Assembly: GCA_022822005.1 (NCBI GenBank)
Contig: JAJECO010000033.1
Coordinates: 26,901-90,900 of the forward strand
Reading direction: 5' to 3'
From: Candidatus Poribacteria bacterium
GTDB lineage: Bacteria; Poribacteria; WGA-4E; PCPOR2b
Length of the DNA stretch: 64,000 bases
The notes under the pieces: model-generated
The model's database searches: none
What the model was told of the DNA's origin: nothing
The model's input: only the letters and a program-made list of their open reading frames with translations
Position numbers and translations under genes: made by a program
Shown: one piece after another, positions 51,491-61,136 of the stretch
Layout: each line of letters opens with the position of its first letter
How positions within the stretch are numbered: position 1 is the first letter of the stretch

Positions 51491-53413
51491 TCAGAACCAT
51501 GTTGTATACAGGGGTGTTTTGAAAATAATGCTCATCAGCCCCCAATAAGTGCCTACAATAAAATCTCCAACCACCAATCCCATAAAAAATGGGACTACCT
51601 TCCGATAAGCTATTGCCCCGCCATGTTTCAAGATCAGCAGTTTTATTGCCCAGCAGACAAAGAGCGCGAACCAATACACGTCAATGGTTCCTGAACTTAT
51701 CCCCAGGATGTATCCTGCCGGATGAAACGGAAACCATATAAATCGCATCCGCATCCAACCCATTACTATTGAGAACACTGCCGATCCCCCGATAATACCC
51801 GCCCCTAAAGTATCCGGTGACTTAGGATTCAGCAACCAACCGCTTAGACTATTACACGCTTGAGTTCCTGCCGATAACAACTCCCCGGCGGTTGACGCGC
51901 CGTAGCGGTAAAGCACAACCGGGAAGATCCAAAATGCCAGAAGGACGCCAGCGATCAGAGTGAGCATCATTGCCCAAGTGAGCCGATGGGTACTCGCACC
52001 GGTGCTTTCAGCTGACTTGAATCCTTCCAATTGGTGGGGCATAGGATGACTTCGATTCAACCGGTTGAACCAATAAAATAGCGAAAACATGGTGAGGTTC
52101 GGCGCACCGATCGTGCGTGTGCCAAAGGCAGAAATAAGAACCACCTGTGGGTTCACGAGGACGATCGCGTGCAAAGGGGGACCCAGTTCGGCTCGTATTC
52201 GCGTCAGCGCTGTGGCAATCATGAAGTAGAGTCCAAAAAATGTGGGTACGAGCCATTGAGACATTCCCAAGCTGTTGCAATAGAATATCAGGGCGATCAT
52301 TCCGCCAATAAAGCTCAGTACCGCTGTCCGATATCGCATCGGTTCGTCGGAATCATCGAGCTCCGATTTAAGGTTGATGACCTTCTTGAAGACTTCCCAG
52401 AAATACCGACGCCCCATGTAGAGCGTCATCACACATAGACCAATCATCGCCCCTGTAGCCTGCTCTCCAAAGAACGGGTAACGGGGGAAAGTATTCCAAC
52501 CCATCATTGCGCCGAGCAATCGTTCCATCTTCCGAAACAGAAAGAAGAACCAAGTCGAAAAGGTGAGATCTAAAGGTATTAAGAAAGAGAGTCCAATGAG
52601 GAATGGATAGAACCGCATTGGCAGCGCACCGATGGCATTCCACGGTTCTTCCGTGAACAGGACGCCCAAATTGTACGTTGGCTCCTTAATTGGGAAATGC
52701 GGAATTTTCGGGTATATGAAACTTATGCCGTTGACGAGGCTGATTACACCCGCGACACCGAATCCTATCCACATGAGTCGATTGCGAAAGAACCCTTGGC
52801 TCGGACTTGTCATCTCCATCGGGATTTGGATAATCGGATAGGCGAGTCTCTCATTTTCGACCCACTGCTTCCGAAGGATGACATTGATACAGATAAGCAT
52901 GAAAAAGAGGACAGAAATTAGGAATGACCACGCGATAGCAGGGCGGATCCAGAATCGGTAGAACCCCGTTGCCCAGAACGCAGACTCCCCTTTGTAGAAA
53001 TACTCGACAGCGTCAGGATCTCGGACAAGTAGGACGTCAGGAAGGAATCTATGAAAAAGGTTTGCCCAGTCATTTGCAGGTGTGGCGTAAAAATATGCGT
53101 GGGGGATAACCCCCATCATGCAGACCATATTATCGTGCGCGGTGACCGCCGTTGTTGCGGAGACCGTGGTGTAGATCATCAACAACTCCGCTTGTGAGAA
53201 CGGCTCCTTCGACATAAACCGTCCGCCAGCTTTATTGATTAGAACTAAGATAAAAAGGAAGAAAATCGAAAGCTGCGGAAGGGACATGGACGTCCAGTGG
53301 AGAGAGTGCCAGATCATCTCCTCAAGCGCTACGAGGTAGAGGCACAGCGGCATCAGCAGTAGTCCAAACAGAATCGCTTTGATTGAGAGGCGGGAGGTTT
53401 CGACCTGCTTCAT
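51491..53413 (-). CDS. Large multi-spanning membrane protein (DUF6785/DUF6784-like), copy C
   Basis: The 640-residue protein is very similar along its whole length to the next gene upstream and more distantly to the copy at 37535. Shared landmarks are LPQLSIFFLF, AHDNMVCMMGV, ATPANDWANLFH, NRLMWIGFGVAGVISLVNG, RIRAELGPPLHAIVLVNPQ, FFMGLVVGDFIVGTYWGLMS and a C-terminal LYTTWF. About 12-14 helices. No signal peptide, no known domain, no catalytic motif. The start is ATG 53413 with AAGG upstream. It is separated from its twin by 222 bp and likely arose by tandem duplication. Confidence 0.8.
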   Translation of the reverse strand: MKQVETSRLSIKAILFGLLLMPLCLYLVALEEMIWHSLHWTSMSLPQLSIFFLFILVLINKAGGRFMSKEPFSQAELLMIYTTVSATTAVTAHDNMVCMMGVIPHAYFYATPANDWANLFHRFLPDVLLVRDPDAVEYFYKGESAFWATGFYRFWIRPAIAWSFLISVLFFMLICINVILRKQWVENERLAYPIIQIPMEMTSPSQGFFRNRLMWIGFGVAGVISLVNGISFIYPKIPHFPIKEPTYNLGVLFTEEPWNAIGALPMRFYPFLIGLSFLIPLDLTFSTWFFFLFRKMERLLGAMMGWNTFPRYPFFGEQATGAMIGLCVMTLYMGRRYFWEVFKKVINLKSELDDSDEPMRYRTAVLSFIGGMIALIFYCNSLGMSQWLVPTFFGLYFMIATALTRIRAELGPPLHAIVLVNPQVVLISAFGTRTIGAPNLTMFSLFYWFNRLNRSHPMPHQLEGFKSAESTGASTHRLTWAMMLTLIAGVLLAFWIFPVVLYRYGASTAGELLSAGTQACNSLSGWLLNPKSPDTLGAGIIGGSAVFSIVMGWMRMRFIWFPFHPAGYILGISSGTIDVYWFALFVCWAIKLLILKHGGAIAYRKVVPFFMGLVVGDFIVGTYWGLMSIIFKTPLYTTWF

Positions 53414-53635
53414 TATATACTGCCTTCTGCGAGTTACAAGTTCGTATTGGATTGAGAATTAATTCTTGAGTTGGTGGGGATGCTGTTGTGTACTAATCCA
53501 GACTGTTGGCTACCGCTCCGCTGAGATTGGAAGTGCTTCTTGGCCGATGTAAATTTGCCTAAATCAAGATTGAAACGACGTTCAGGATGAGAAACATCGT
53601 GGATGAAACGTTGGGTTACTGGCTGCCTTGTTCCG

Positions 53636-55582
53636 TCAGAACCAGGTTGTGTACAGGGGGGTTCCTAAGATAATGCTCAACAGTCCCCAATACGTGCCGA
53701 CGATGAAATCACCGACTACCAAGCCCATGAAGAAAGGCAAAATCTTCCGGTAGGTCTTAACTCCACCGTGTCTGAGTACCAGCAGCTTTATCAACCAACA
53801 GACGAAAAGCGCGAACCAGTAAACGTCGATTGTCCCAGAACTTACCCCTAAAATATACCCACCCGGGTGGAATGGGAACCATAGAAAACGCATCCGCATC
53901 CACGACATCCATATAGAAAAGATTAGTGACCCACCAATAACGCTGCCAGCAACCGGGTCCGGTGGGCGCGGGTATTGCAACCACCCACCCAAGCTATTGT
54001 ACGCCTGCCAGCCTGCGCCCAGCAATTCTCCAGCGGTTGAAGCACCGTATTGATAGAGGACGACAGGGAAGATCCAGAACGAAACGAGCAGACCGATAAC
54101 CAGAGAGATCATCATCGCCCAGAAAAGGCGAGTAGTGCTGGCATGGGTGCGTTCTGCTGACTTGAATGCTTCCAACTGGTGCGGCATCGGATGGCTGCGG
54201 TTATACCGGTTGAACCAAAAAAGCAGAGAAAACATAGTCAGATTGGCTGTGCCGAGTCTCCGTGTCCCAAGCGCTGCCACAAGGATTACTTGTGGGTTCA
54301 CTAGTCTGATTGGGTGCAAGGGGGGACCCAATTCCGCACGCATTCGTGTCAGTGCTGTGGCAATCATAAAATAAAGAGCGAAAAACAGTGGCACAAGCCA
54401 TTCGGACATCCCCAAGTGACCGCAGAATAGCATCAGCGCAATCATGCCACCAACTAAACAGAGGACTGCGGTTCGATAGCGCATCGGCTCATCTGAGTCG
54501 TCAAGCGTGGATTCGAGACCGACCGCCTTTTTGAAAACCTCAAGAAAGTGCCTGCGCCCTAAGTAGAGTGCTGTAACGCATAGCCCTATCATAGCCCCCG
54601 TGGCTTGTTCTCCAAAGAATGGGTATTGTGGGATGGTGCTCCAGCCAACCATTGCACCAACCAAGCGTTCCAATTTCCGGAATAGGAAGAAAAACCAAGT
54701 CGAAAAGGTGAGATCTAACGGGATTAGAAAAGAGAGACCAATCAGAAACGGATAAAATCGGAGAGGCAGTGTGCCAATGGCGTTCCACGGCTCCTCATTA
54801 AAATAGACGCCCAGGTCGTAGTGGGGCTCCTTTATCGGTATACGCGGAACACTCGGATATAGGAAGTTAAGACCGTTGAGGAGGCTTATAACGCCGGCGA
54901 CCGTAAATCCTGCCCACATCAGCCGGTTCCGAAAGAAACCAGAGCGCAAATCGGTCATCTCCAGCGGAATCTGAATAATTGGATATGCGAGCCGCTCGTT
55001 TTCAATCCACTGTTTCCGAAGGATGACATTGATGCAGAGCAGCATGAAAAAAAGGACAGCAAGTAGAAATGACCAACCGATCGCAGGTTCAATCCAGAAC
55101 TGATAGAAACCACTCGCAAAGAAAGACGATTCACCGCGGTAGAAATAGTTGACTGCATTCGGGTCGCGGATAACCAGCAGGTCGGGAAGGTGTTTGTGGA
55201 ATAACGCTGCCCACTCGTTCTCTGGGGTGGCGTAGAAAAAGGCGTGTGTGAGAACCCCCATCATGCAGACCATGTTATCATGGGCAGTATATGCTGTGGT
55301 CGCAGAAAGGGTCGAATAAATCATTAACAATTCTGCTTGAGAGAATGGATCTCTTGCCAAAACCCGTCCCGCAAGTTTGTTGAACAAAATTAAGAAAAAG
55401 AGAAAGAAGATGGACAGCTGCGGCAGGGACATGGAGGTCCAGTGGAGTGAGTGCCAAATCATCTCCTCAAGCGCTACCAGATACGCACAGAGGGGCATTA
55501 GCAGCAATCCAAACAGAATTGATTTTATCGAAATACGAGAGGCGGCTGGCTGTGAAGCCTCGCCTTTTTCGTTCGGGTTCAT
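53636..55582 (-). CDS. Large multi-spanning membrane protein (DUF6785/DUF6784-like), copy B
   Basis: The protein has 648 residues from ATG 55582, which has AAGGA just upstream; an in-frame ATG at 55639 would add 19 residues. The N-terminal 15 residues are polar, followed by the same helix pattern as its neighbour (LLMPLCAYLVALEEMIWHSL, LPQLSIFFLFFLILFNKL, NRLMWAGFTVAGVISLLNG, RMRAELGPPLHPIRLVNPQ, FFMGLVVGDFIVGTYWGLLS). Function unknown. A channel or transporter role is possible but not shown by any motif. Confidence 0.8.
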   Translation of the reverse strand: MNPNEKGEASQPAASRISIKSILFGLLLMPLCAYLVALEEMIWHSLHWTSMSLPQLSIFFLFFLILFNKLAGRVLARDPFSQAELLMIYSTLSATTAYTAHDNMVCMMGVLTHAFFYATPENEWAALFHKHLPDLLVIRDPNAVNYFYRGESSFFASGFYQFWIEPAIGWSFLLAVLFFMLLCINVILRKQWIENERLAYPIIQIPLEMTDLRSGFFRNRLMWAGFTVAGVISLLNGLNFLYPSVPRIPIKEPHYDLGVYFNEEPWNAIGTLPLRFYPFLIGLSFLIPLDLTFSTWFFFLFRKLERLVGAMVGWSTIPQYPFFGEQATGAMIGLCVTALYLGRRHFLEVFKKAVGLESTLDDSDEPMRYRTAVLCLVGGMIALMLFCGHLGMSEWLVPLFFALYFMIATALTRMRAELGPPLHPIRLVNPQVILVAALGTRRLGTANLTMFSLLFWFNRYNRSHPMPHQLEAFKSAERTHASTTRLFWAMMISLVIGLLVSFWIFPVVLYQYGASTAGELLGAGWQAYNSLGGWLQYPRPPDPVAGSVIGGSLIFSIWMSWMRMRFLWFPFHPGGYILGVSSGTIDVYWFALFVCWLIKLLVLRHGGVKTYRKILPFFMGLVVGDFIVGTYWGLLSIILGTPLYTTWF

Positions 55583-55761
55583 CACATCCTTGTCATGGTT
55601 GTGGGATTCACATGGTGAAAGGGATTTAGGACATATCAAGAAATTGGGAAACTGGTGACAGGCAGATGCAAATCGAGGGATGGCGTAGGGCTCAATAATC
55701 GGTCAGTCCTACGCCAATTGTAATTTTGTCGAGGAAGTCCGCCTCACCGTGCATCAACGTA

Positions 55762-56853
55762 CTACTGTTGTTTCAGTTCCGCCCACACTGTCGTTAGTTT
55801 GTCTTGCGGAGAGACCGATAGCGCCCCCGGCGTGTACTCATAAATTGATGGGAACGACTGTATTCCTGCCCGACCACCCGGCACATAGATCTTGTTCGAT
55901 GCCACGGTAGCTGGGACACCGGCTCTCCCCCGTGGTAGTGGAACCGCTTCATCAATGACCCATTGGTCGAGGGCTGGGTTGTACACATCTACCCTTTTAA
56001 GTACCTCATCGTTTTGGTTGTCGCTAAATGTGGCTAGCCCACCGATTGCGAAGACTCGACCGCTCAGCGTTGTTGCTCCGAAGAGAGCTCTTTTAATTGG
56101 CATCGGTTTCTTGGCTTCCCACGTATCCGTCGCCGGGTCGTAGACTTCGACAGTATCTAAAATCTCTTCGAAATTCCAGCCGCCGATTGCGTAGATTTTT
56201 CCTTGAAGTACAGCGGCTCCAAGACCGCCTCTTGGCGTTGGCATATCCCTTTTCTGATCAAACTCATCCTCTTTAGGATCATACTCAAAAACAGTCCCAA
56301 ACGCCTCTTTCTGGGCGCCTCTATCCCAACCACCAATCACATAGATTTTGTCGCCGACCACAGTCGCGGTAGTTGCCGCAAGCGCTGTAGGTAGCTTCGC
56401 TAGTTTTTTCCACGCCCCGCGTTCTCCTGCCTCTGGATTGAATACTTCTACAGCGTCAAGTACCTTGCCGCCACGCCTCTCAGCACCGCCAAACACATAA
56501 ATCATGCCATCGAATGTAACGGCCGCCATGCGGGCTCTTGTTGTTGGCATACTCCTTTTCGCTGCCCAGGTGTCGGTCACTGGGTCATATTCTTGGACAC
56601 GGTCTAACGTCAGGTCACCCGGATTCGGAATGTGCGGTGCTCGATTGACCTCAATACCGCCGATGACGTAGACTTTGCCATCGACGCTGGCAGCAGCCGT
56701 GCAACACCTTGAGGATTCTGGCATGTTTTCTCTTCTTTCCCATTTGTCATCTGCTGCCAAACTGGTAGAAGTTATAGCTGCCAAACTAATCAGGATTAAA
56801 CCTGCAAAAAGATAAAGGAAACCAGGTTCTGTGTAACGTGTTACTGTACTCAT
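55762..56853 (-). CDS. Secreted Kelch-repeat beta-propeller
   Basis: The protein has 363 residues. A signal peptide (about 10-34, LYLFAGLILISLAAITSTSL) ends before LAADDKW. Six Kelch blades follow with the pattern VYVIGG ... VEVYDPATDTWEAKKPMPIKRA. The tail SVSPQDKLTTVWAELKQQ matches the tail motif shared by the next five secreted proteins. Kelch propellers bind proteins or sugars, and bacterial secreted ones include sialic acid mutarotase-like proteins. Here the ligand is unknown. It is the most downstream gene of the secreted-protein block. Confidence 0.9.
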   Translation of the reverse strand: MSTVTRYTEPGFLYLFAGLILISLAAITSTSLAADDKWERRENMPESSRCCTAAASVDGKVYVIGGIEVNRAPHIPNPGDLTLDRVQEYDPVTDTWAAKRSMPTTRARMAAVTFDGMIYVFGGAERRGGKVLDAVEVFNPEAGERGAWKKLAKLPTALAATTATVVGDKIYVIGGWDRGAQKEAFGTVFEYDPKEDEFDQKRDMPTPRGGLGAAVLQGKIYAIGGWNFEEILDTVEVYDPATDTWEAKKPMPIKRALFGATTLSGRVFAIGGLATFSDNQNDEVLKRVDVYNPALDQWVIDEAVPLPRGRAGVPATVASNKIYVPGGRAGIQSFPSIYEYTPGALSVSPQDKLTTVWAELKQQ

Positions 56854-56962
56854 TGCTATATTTACTATTCTCCTTTCTCAGAGTTTATGCTCAATCAGGC
56901 ACAATCGTATGTTTTTTTTCGAGGATCAAGCGTACTGATACTTTGCAATAAGAGGGATTCAG

Positions 56963-58132
56963 CTAATCCTTCGACAGTGCGCTGCGCTTGACCGCGCCAA
57001 GTGTCGTAAAACGCTTCTGGCGGGGTTCGACCGAACGCAGTTCGAATTGTGGATTCCATCTTGGCTGGGTATCGTTGCCATCAGGATTATTACTCAGATT
57101 TCTAACGTTACCGCCATTGGCATCCATGGCATACACCTCTCGTTTTCCGTCTCGTTTGGACTCAAACAAGATTCTGCTGCCCTTGAGGGACCAGATGGCT
57201 CCATTATCACCCTTTGGATGGTTTGTAAGATTAATCTTATTATTCCCATCGGGATCCATGCGATAAAGTTCCCAGTTGCCATCACGCTGGGTTTCGAAGG
57301 CGATAACATTGGTTGATGACCATTCGGCTCGTCTATCGGTTTTCTCGTGGTTGGTCAGCCTTATCAGATTTTTTCCTTCAGTATCCATAACATAGATTTC
57401 CGAATTGCCATCGCGCTTCGACTGAAAGACGATCTGCATACCATCGGGTGAGAAACGTGCCCACTCATCCGGTGCAATATGGTTGGTCAGATTGACTTGT
57501 TGGTTGCCGGCACCTCTTCCATCTGCGTTAGAAATAAAAATGTCAAATTGAGATTTGTTATCAATCAAGTCTCGGTTACTCTCAAACACAATTTTTGTGC
57601 CGTCAGGGGACCAGGAGCCTTTTTGATCCTTGTTGACGCCTTCACCTTCTGCATTTGTGATATTAACCAAGTTTCCGGGCTTCATCCCTTTTTCTAAGGT
57701 CAAAAAGCCTACATCCCAACTTGCGCCTTTCGGCAGCCCCTGAGCATACACAAGGATCCGCGGGTCGCCTTGTGGTGCGAATTGGGGTTCATTCAGTTTT
57801 ATACCAATATCTTTTCCCGTTAAGTCCGCGTCTTTTGGGTTCGCTGGGTCTGTCAAATCTATGATACGCAGATCAAAGAGCTCTCCGCCTCGAGGATTTG
57901 CGCTGTAGACGATGTAATGACCATCGGGCGACCAGCTAAGGCTTAGGATTTTCGCATTAAGATTTGTGACTTTCTTAACCTCACCGTTATCGTATGCCAC
58001 GCAGACTTGGGCGCCATCACCGTGGTCACAAAGAAAGGATGCCATTGGCACTTGCGCCCTTGCGAGGGTGCTGCCCAAGGAGGCAAGAAGACCGCCTAAG
58101 CAGATTAAAGTCATACCTTTTCTCAGCATCAT
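56963..58132 (-). CDS. Secreted PD40/TolB-like propeller, no C-terminal sorting domain (copy 4)
   Basis: The protein has 389 residues. A signal peptide (about 6-26) is followed by QVPMASFLCDHGDGAQVCVA; in the paralogues this place reads QVPMASFxSDRSGxDEVH, so two Cys are unique here. About six PD40 blades have SPDGTKIVFESNRD-like text. It ends with FELRSVEPRQKRFTTLG and then AVKRSALSKD-stop, at the point where two paralogues continue into a sorting domain. It begins 14 bp after copy 3, so they are one transcript. Confidence 0.88.
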   Translation of the reverse strand: MMLRKGMTLICLGGLLASLGSTLARAQVPMASFLCDHGDGAQVCVAYDNGEVKKVTNLNAKILSLSWSPDGHYIVYSANPRGGELFDLRIIDLTDPANPKDADLTGKDIGIKLNEPQFAPQGDPRILVYAQGLPKGASWDVGFLTLEKGMKPGNLVNITNAEGEGVNKDQKGSWSPDGTKIVFESNRDLIDNKSQFDIFISNADGRGAGNQQVNLTNHIAPDEWARFSPDGMQIVFQSKRDGNSEIYVMDTEGKNLIRLTNHEKTDRRAEWSSTNVIAFETQRDGNWELYRMDPDGNNKINLTNHPKGDNGAIWSLKGSRILFESKRDGKREVYAMDANGGNVRNLSNNPDGNDTQPRWNPQFELRSVEPRQKRFTTLGAVKRSALSKD

Positions 58133-58146
58133 TCCCTCCTTTGTGG

Positions 58147-59322
58147 CTAGTCTTTCGAGAACGCGCTACGCTTAACCTCGCCAAGAGTTGTAAACACTTT
58201 CTGCTGTGGTTCGACCGAACGCAGTTCGAATTGTGGATTCCATCTTGGATGGGTGTCGTTGCCGCCGGGATTGTTACTCAGGTTTTTGAGGCCGCCGCCA
58301 TTGGCATCCATGGTATACACCTCTCGTTTGCCATCGCGTTTGGACTCAAACAAGATTCTGCTGCCTTTGGGGGACCAAATGACCCCATTATCACCTTTTG
58401 GATGGTTGCTAAGGTTCACCTTATTATTCCCATCCGGATCCATGCGGTAAACTTCCCAGTTACCATCACGCTGAGTTTCAAAAGCAATAACGTTGGTAGA
58501 TGACCATGTGGCGCGTCTGTCGGTTTTCTCGTGGTTGGTCAACCTTGTCAGATTTTCCCCATCGATATCCATAACATAGATTTCATAATTACCATCTCGC
58601 TTCGATTGAAAAACGATCTGCATACCATCAGGCGAGAAACGTGCCCACTCGTCCGGCGCAATATGATTGGTCAGATTGAGCTGATTTTTACCAGCACCTC
58701 GTCCCTCTGCGTCAGCAATAAAGATATCAAATTGAGATTTATCATCAATCAAATCACGATTGCTTTCAAAAACAATTTTTGTGCCGTCGGGCGACCAAGA
58801 ACCTCCCTGATCCTTGTTAATGCCCTCACCTTCTGCATTTGTAATATTAACCAAGTTCCCAGGTTTGATGCCTTGGTCCAAGGTCAAAAAACCAACATCC
58901 CAACTTGCGCCTTGCGGCAATGTCTGTGCATACACCAGGATGCGGGGGTCTCCTGCCGGTGCGAATACGGGTACATTCAATTTCACCCCCAACTCTTTTC
59001 CTGTCAGGTCCTTGTCTTTTGGGTTTGCTGGGTCTGTCATATCTACATAACGCAAATCGAAATTTTCCCCACCCCGAATATTTGCGGCGTAGACGATGTA
59101 CTTGCCGTCAGGGGACCAGTCGGGGGTCAACGTCTTCACCTTATGATCTGTAATCTGCTTAATCTCACCGTTATCATATACCACATGCACCTCATCTTCA
59201 CCGGAGCGGTCAGAGAGAAAAGATGCCATCGGTACCTGTGCCGATACAGTGTTGACACTCAGGACAACAAGGAGACCTAATAGAACGCCTCCCCAAAATA
59301 TTATGGAACTTTTACCAAACAT
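58147..59322 (-). CDS. Secreted PD40/TolB-like propeller, no C-terminal sorting domain (copy 3)
   Basis: The 391-residue protein starts at ATG 59322 with AAAGGAG upstream; a longer frame to 59367 lacks it. The signal (MFGKSSIIFWGGVLLGLLVV) is nearly the same as in the next copy upstream. The mature part opens QVPMASFLSDRSGEDEVHVV, followed by PD40 blades (SPDGMQIVFQSKRDGNYEIY, SPKGSRILFESKRDGKREVY). It ends with FELRSVEPQQKVFTTLGEVK, then RSAFSKD-stop, and lacks the C-terminal domain of copies 1 and 2. Confidence 0.88.
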   Translation of the reverse strand: MFGKSSIIFWGGVLLGLLVVLSVNTVSAQVPMASFLSDRSGEDEVHVVYDNGEIKQITDHKVKTLTPDWSPDGKYIVYAANIRGGENFDLRYVDMTDPANPKDKDLTGKELGVKLNVPVFAPAGDPRILVYAQTLPQGASWDVGFLTLDQGIKPGNLVNITNAEGEGINKDQGGSWSPDGTKIVFESNRDLIDDKSQFDIFIADAEGRGAGKNQLNLTNHIAPDEWARFSPDGMQIVFQSKRDGNYEIYVMDIDGENLTRLTNHEKTDRRATWSSTNVIAFETQRDGNWEVYRMDPDGNNKVNLSNHPKGDNGVIWSPKGSRILFESKRDGKREVYTMDANGGGLKNLSNNPGGNDTHPRWNPQFELRSVEPQQKVFTTLGEVKRSAFSKD

Positions 59323-59487
59323 TGGTTTCTCCTTTCGGTTGGCTTGGGCGTTTAGAGCTGGGAACACAAAAATTAAACTTTAGAGAAACAGCACAGCAGG
59401 AAACAAGAACCATCCAAAAAATATTGCCTATGGGACCTACGCAATGGAATGATTCTTGGTTGCCACTACGGGGTTGCCCGCATAATT

Positions 59488-60930
59488 CTATTTTATGACG
59501 ACCATCCGCCGTGTTTCGGAGAAGTCATCCGCCAGAAGCTGATAGAAATACACCCCACTTGCCACCGAGTCTCCAGTGTCGTCTTTCCCATCCCAATAGA
59601 CTGCACGCTGTCGGCTCGTGTAAGCCCCTGCACCCCGCTTGCCAACATCAATAGAGCGGATTAGATTGCCGTCGACGCTATAGATCCGAACGGTTACAGT
59701 AGCCGGGTTAGCAAGATAGTAGGGGATCCATGTTTCAGGATTGAAGGGATTGGGGAAGTTCTGCATCAAACTGGTACGCTTGATCTTCCCAAGCGTAGTG
59801 AGGTATCTACTTTGTGGCTCAACCGACCGCAGCTCAAACTGAGGATTCCATCTCGCATCTGTGTCATTGCTTGGATCGTTACTGAGATTCTTCAAACCTG
59901 CACCATCTGCCAGTATCATGTATATCTCGCGTTTGCCATCCCGTTTCGATTCAAATAAGATTCGTTTCCCCTTAGTGGACCAAATAGGCTTGTGGTCGCC
60001 TTTGGGGTCATTGCTGAGATTGACCTTGTTGTTACCATCAGGATCGGCGCGATACACCTCATAATTGCCATCGCGGTTGGTTTCAAAGACAATGCCGCCG
60101 GAAGACCACTCAGCGTTTCGATCTGTCTTCTCGTTTTCAGTGATCCGCGTCAGGTTTTCACCGTCAATGCCGATGGTGTAGAGTTCCCAATTACCATCTC
60201 GCTTCGATTGGAAGATCACTGCCGTTCCGTCAGGCGACCAGCGAGCCCTTTGGTCTGGTGCCTCATGATCGGTAAGGTTTATCTGATTTTTTCCGACAGC
60301 CCGTTTTTCAACGTCCGCAACGAAAATATCGAACTGAGCTCTCTCTAAAACTTTCTTGCGCTCGCTTTCGAAAACGATTTTAGTTCCATCTGGGGACCAC
60401 GAGGCTTCCAAATCCTGTCCCTCTGCTTCGCCATCTGCGTTTGTGATGTTGATCAGTTCATCCACTTTGCCCCGCGGGTCTAATGTCAAGAGCCCTATAT
60501 CCCAACCGTTGGCGTTTGGTAATCCTGCGGCGAAGATAATAAGCCGCGGATCACCGGCAGGCGCCCATCGGGGTCCAGACAGTTTTAACCCAGGACCGTC
60601 GGGCGGACCTGTAAGGTTCATCTGTTTCGGTTTTGCGGGGTCGGTAAGGTCTATCAGAAAAATGTCGAAGTTCTCTTCACCACGGACATTGGCATCGAAG
60701 GCAATGAATTCTCCATCGGGTGACCACTCGGGGGTAAACACCTTGACTCCGTTCCTTGTGAGCTGCTTAATGTCGCCATTATCGTACACCAGGTGAACTT
60801 CATCGTCACCAGAACGGTCAGAGATAAAAGATGCCATTGGCACCTGTGCGGATACCGTGCTGGCACTCAGGGCGAGAAAAAAAACGAATAGAATACCGCC
60901 CCAAAATACTATAGCACTCTTACCAAACAT
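59488..60930 (-). CDS. Secreted PD40/TolB-like propeller with Por/FlgD-like C-terminal domain (copy 2)
   Basis: The protein has 480 residues. A signal peptide (MFGKSAIVFWGGILFVFFLA) is followed by about six propeller blades (SPDGTAVIFQSKRDGNWELY and similar), then the linker FELRSVEPQSRYLTTLGKIK and the C-terminal domain of about 85 residues. That domain begins NFPNPFNPETWIPYYL, continues with VTVRIYSVDGNLIRSIDVG, YWDGKDDTGDSVASGVYFY and ends RRMVVIK. This matches the type-A sorting domain of the Por (T9SS) system or a FlgD Ig-like domain. The product is exported and probably anchored or displayed. Confidence 0.9.
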   Translation of the reverse strand: MFGKSAIVFWGGILFVFFLALSASTVSAQVPMASFISDRSGDDEVHLVYDNGDIKQLTRNGVKVFTPEWSPDGEFIAFDANVRGEENFDIFLIDLTDPAKPKQMNLTGPPDGPGLKLSGPRWAPAGDPRLIIFAAGLPNANGWDIGLLTLDPRGKVDELINITNADGEAEGQDLEASWSPDGTKIVFESERKKVLERAQFDIFVADVEKRAVGKNQINLTDHEAPDQRARWSPDGTAVIFQSKRDGNWELYTIGIDGENLTRITENEKTDRNAEWSSGGIVFETNRDGNYEVYRADPDGNNKVNLSNDPKGDHKPIWSTKGKRILFESKRDGKREIYMILADGAGLKNLSNDPSNDTDARWNPQFELRSVEPQSRYLTTLGKIKRTSLMQNFPNPFNPETWIPYYLANPATVTVRIYSVDGNLIRSIDVGKRGAGAYTSRQRAVYWDGKDDTGDSVASGVYFYQLLADDFSETRRMVVIK

Positions 60931-61136
60931 AGCTCTCTCCTTTCAATCAATCTGAAGATTTTGTGTTTGGGAAAGAAAGTTGAACCATAGAGAAATGGAA
61001 CCGGAGGGACGACAAGGACATTTCCGACGTGACAGATGTTAGCTATGGCGATGTAGGCGATAGCATTGAAGGAGAATGGGGCAGATTGGCTATTCTCCTC
61101 CGCCCCCGCTCTCCTTCCGATGATTCTGGTGTAGGC

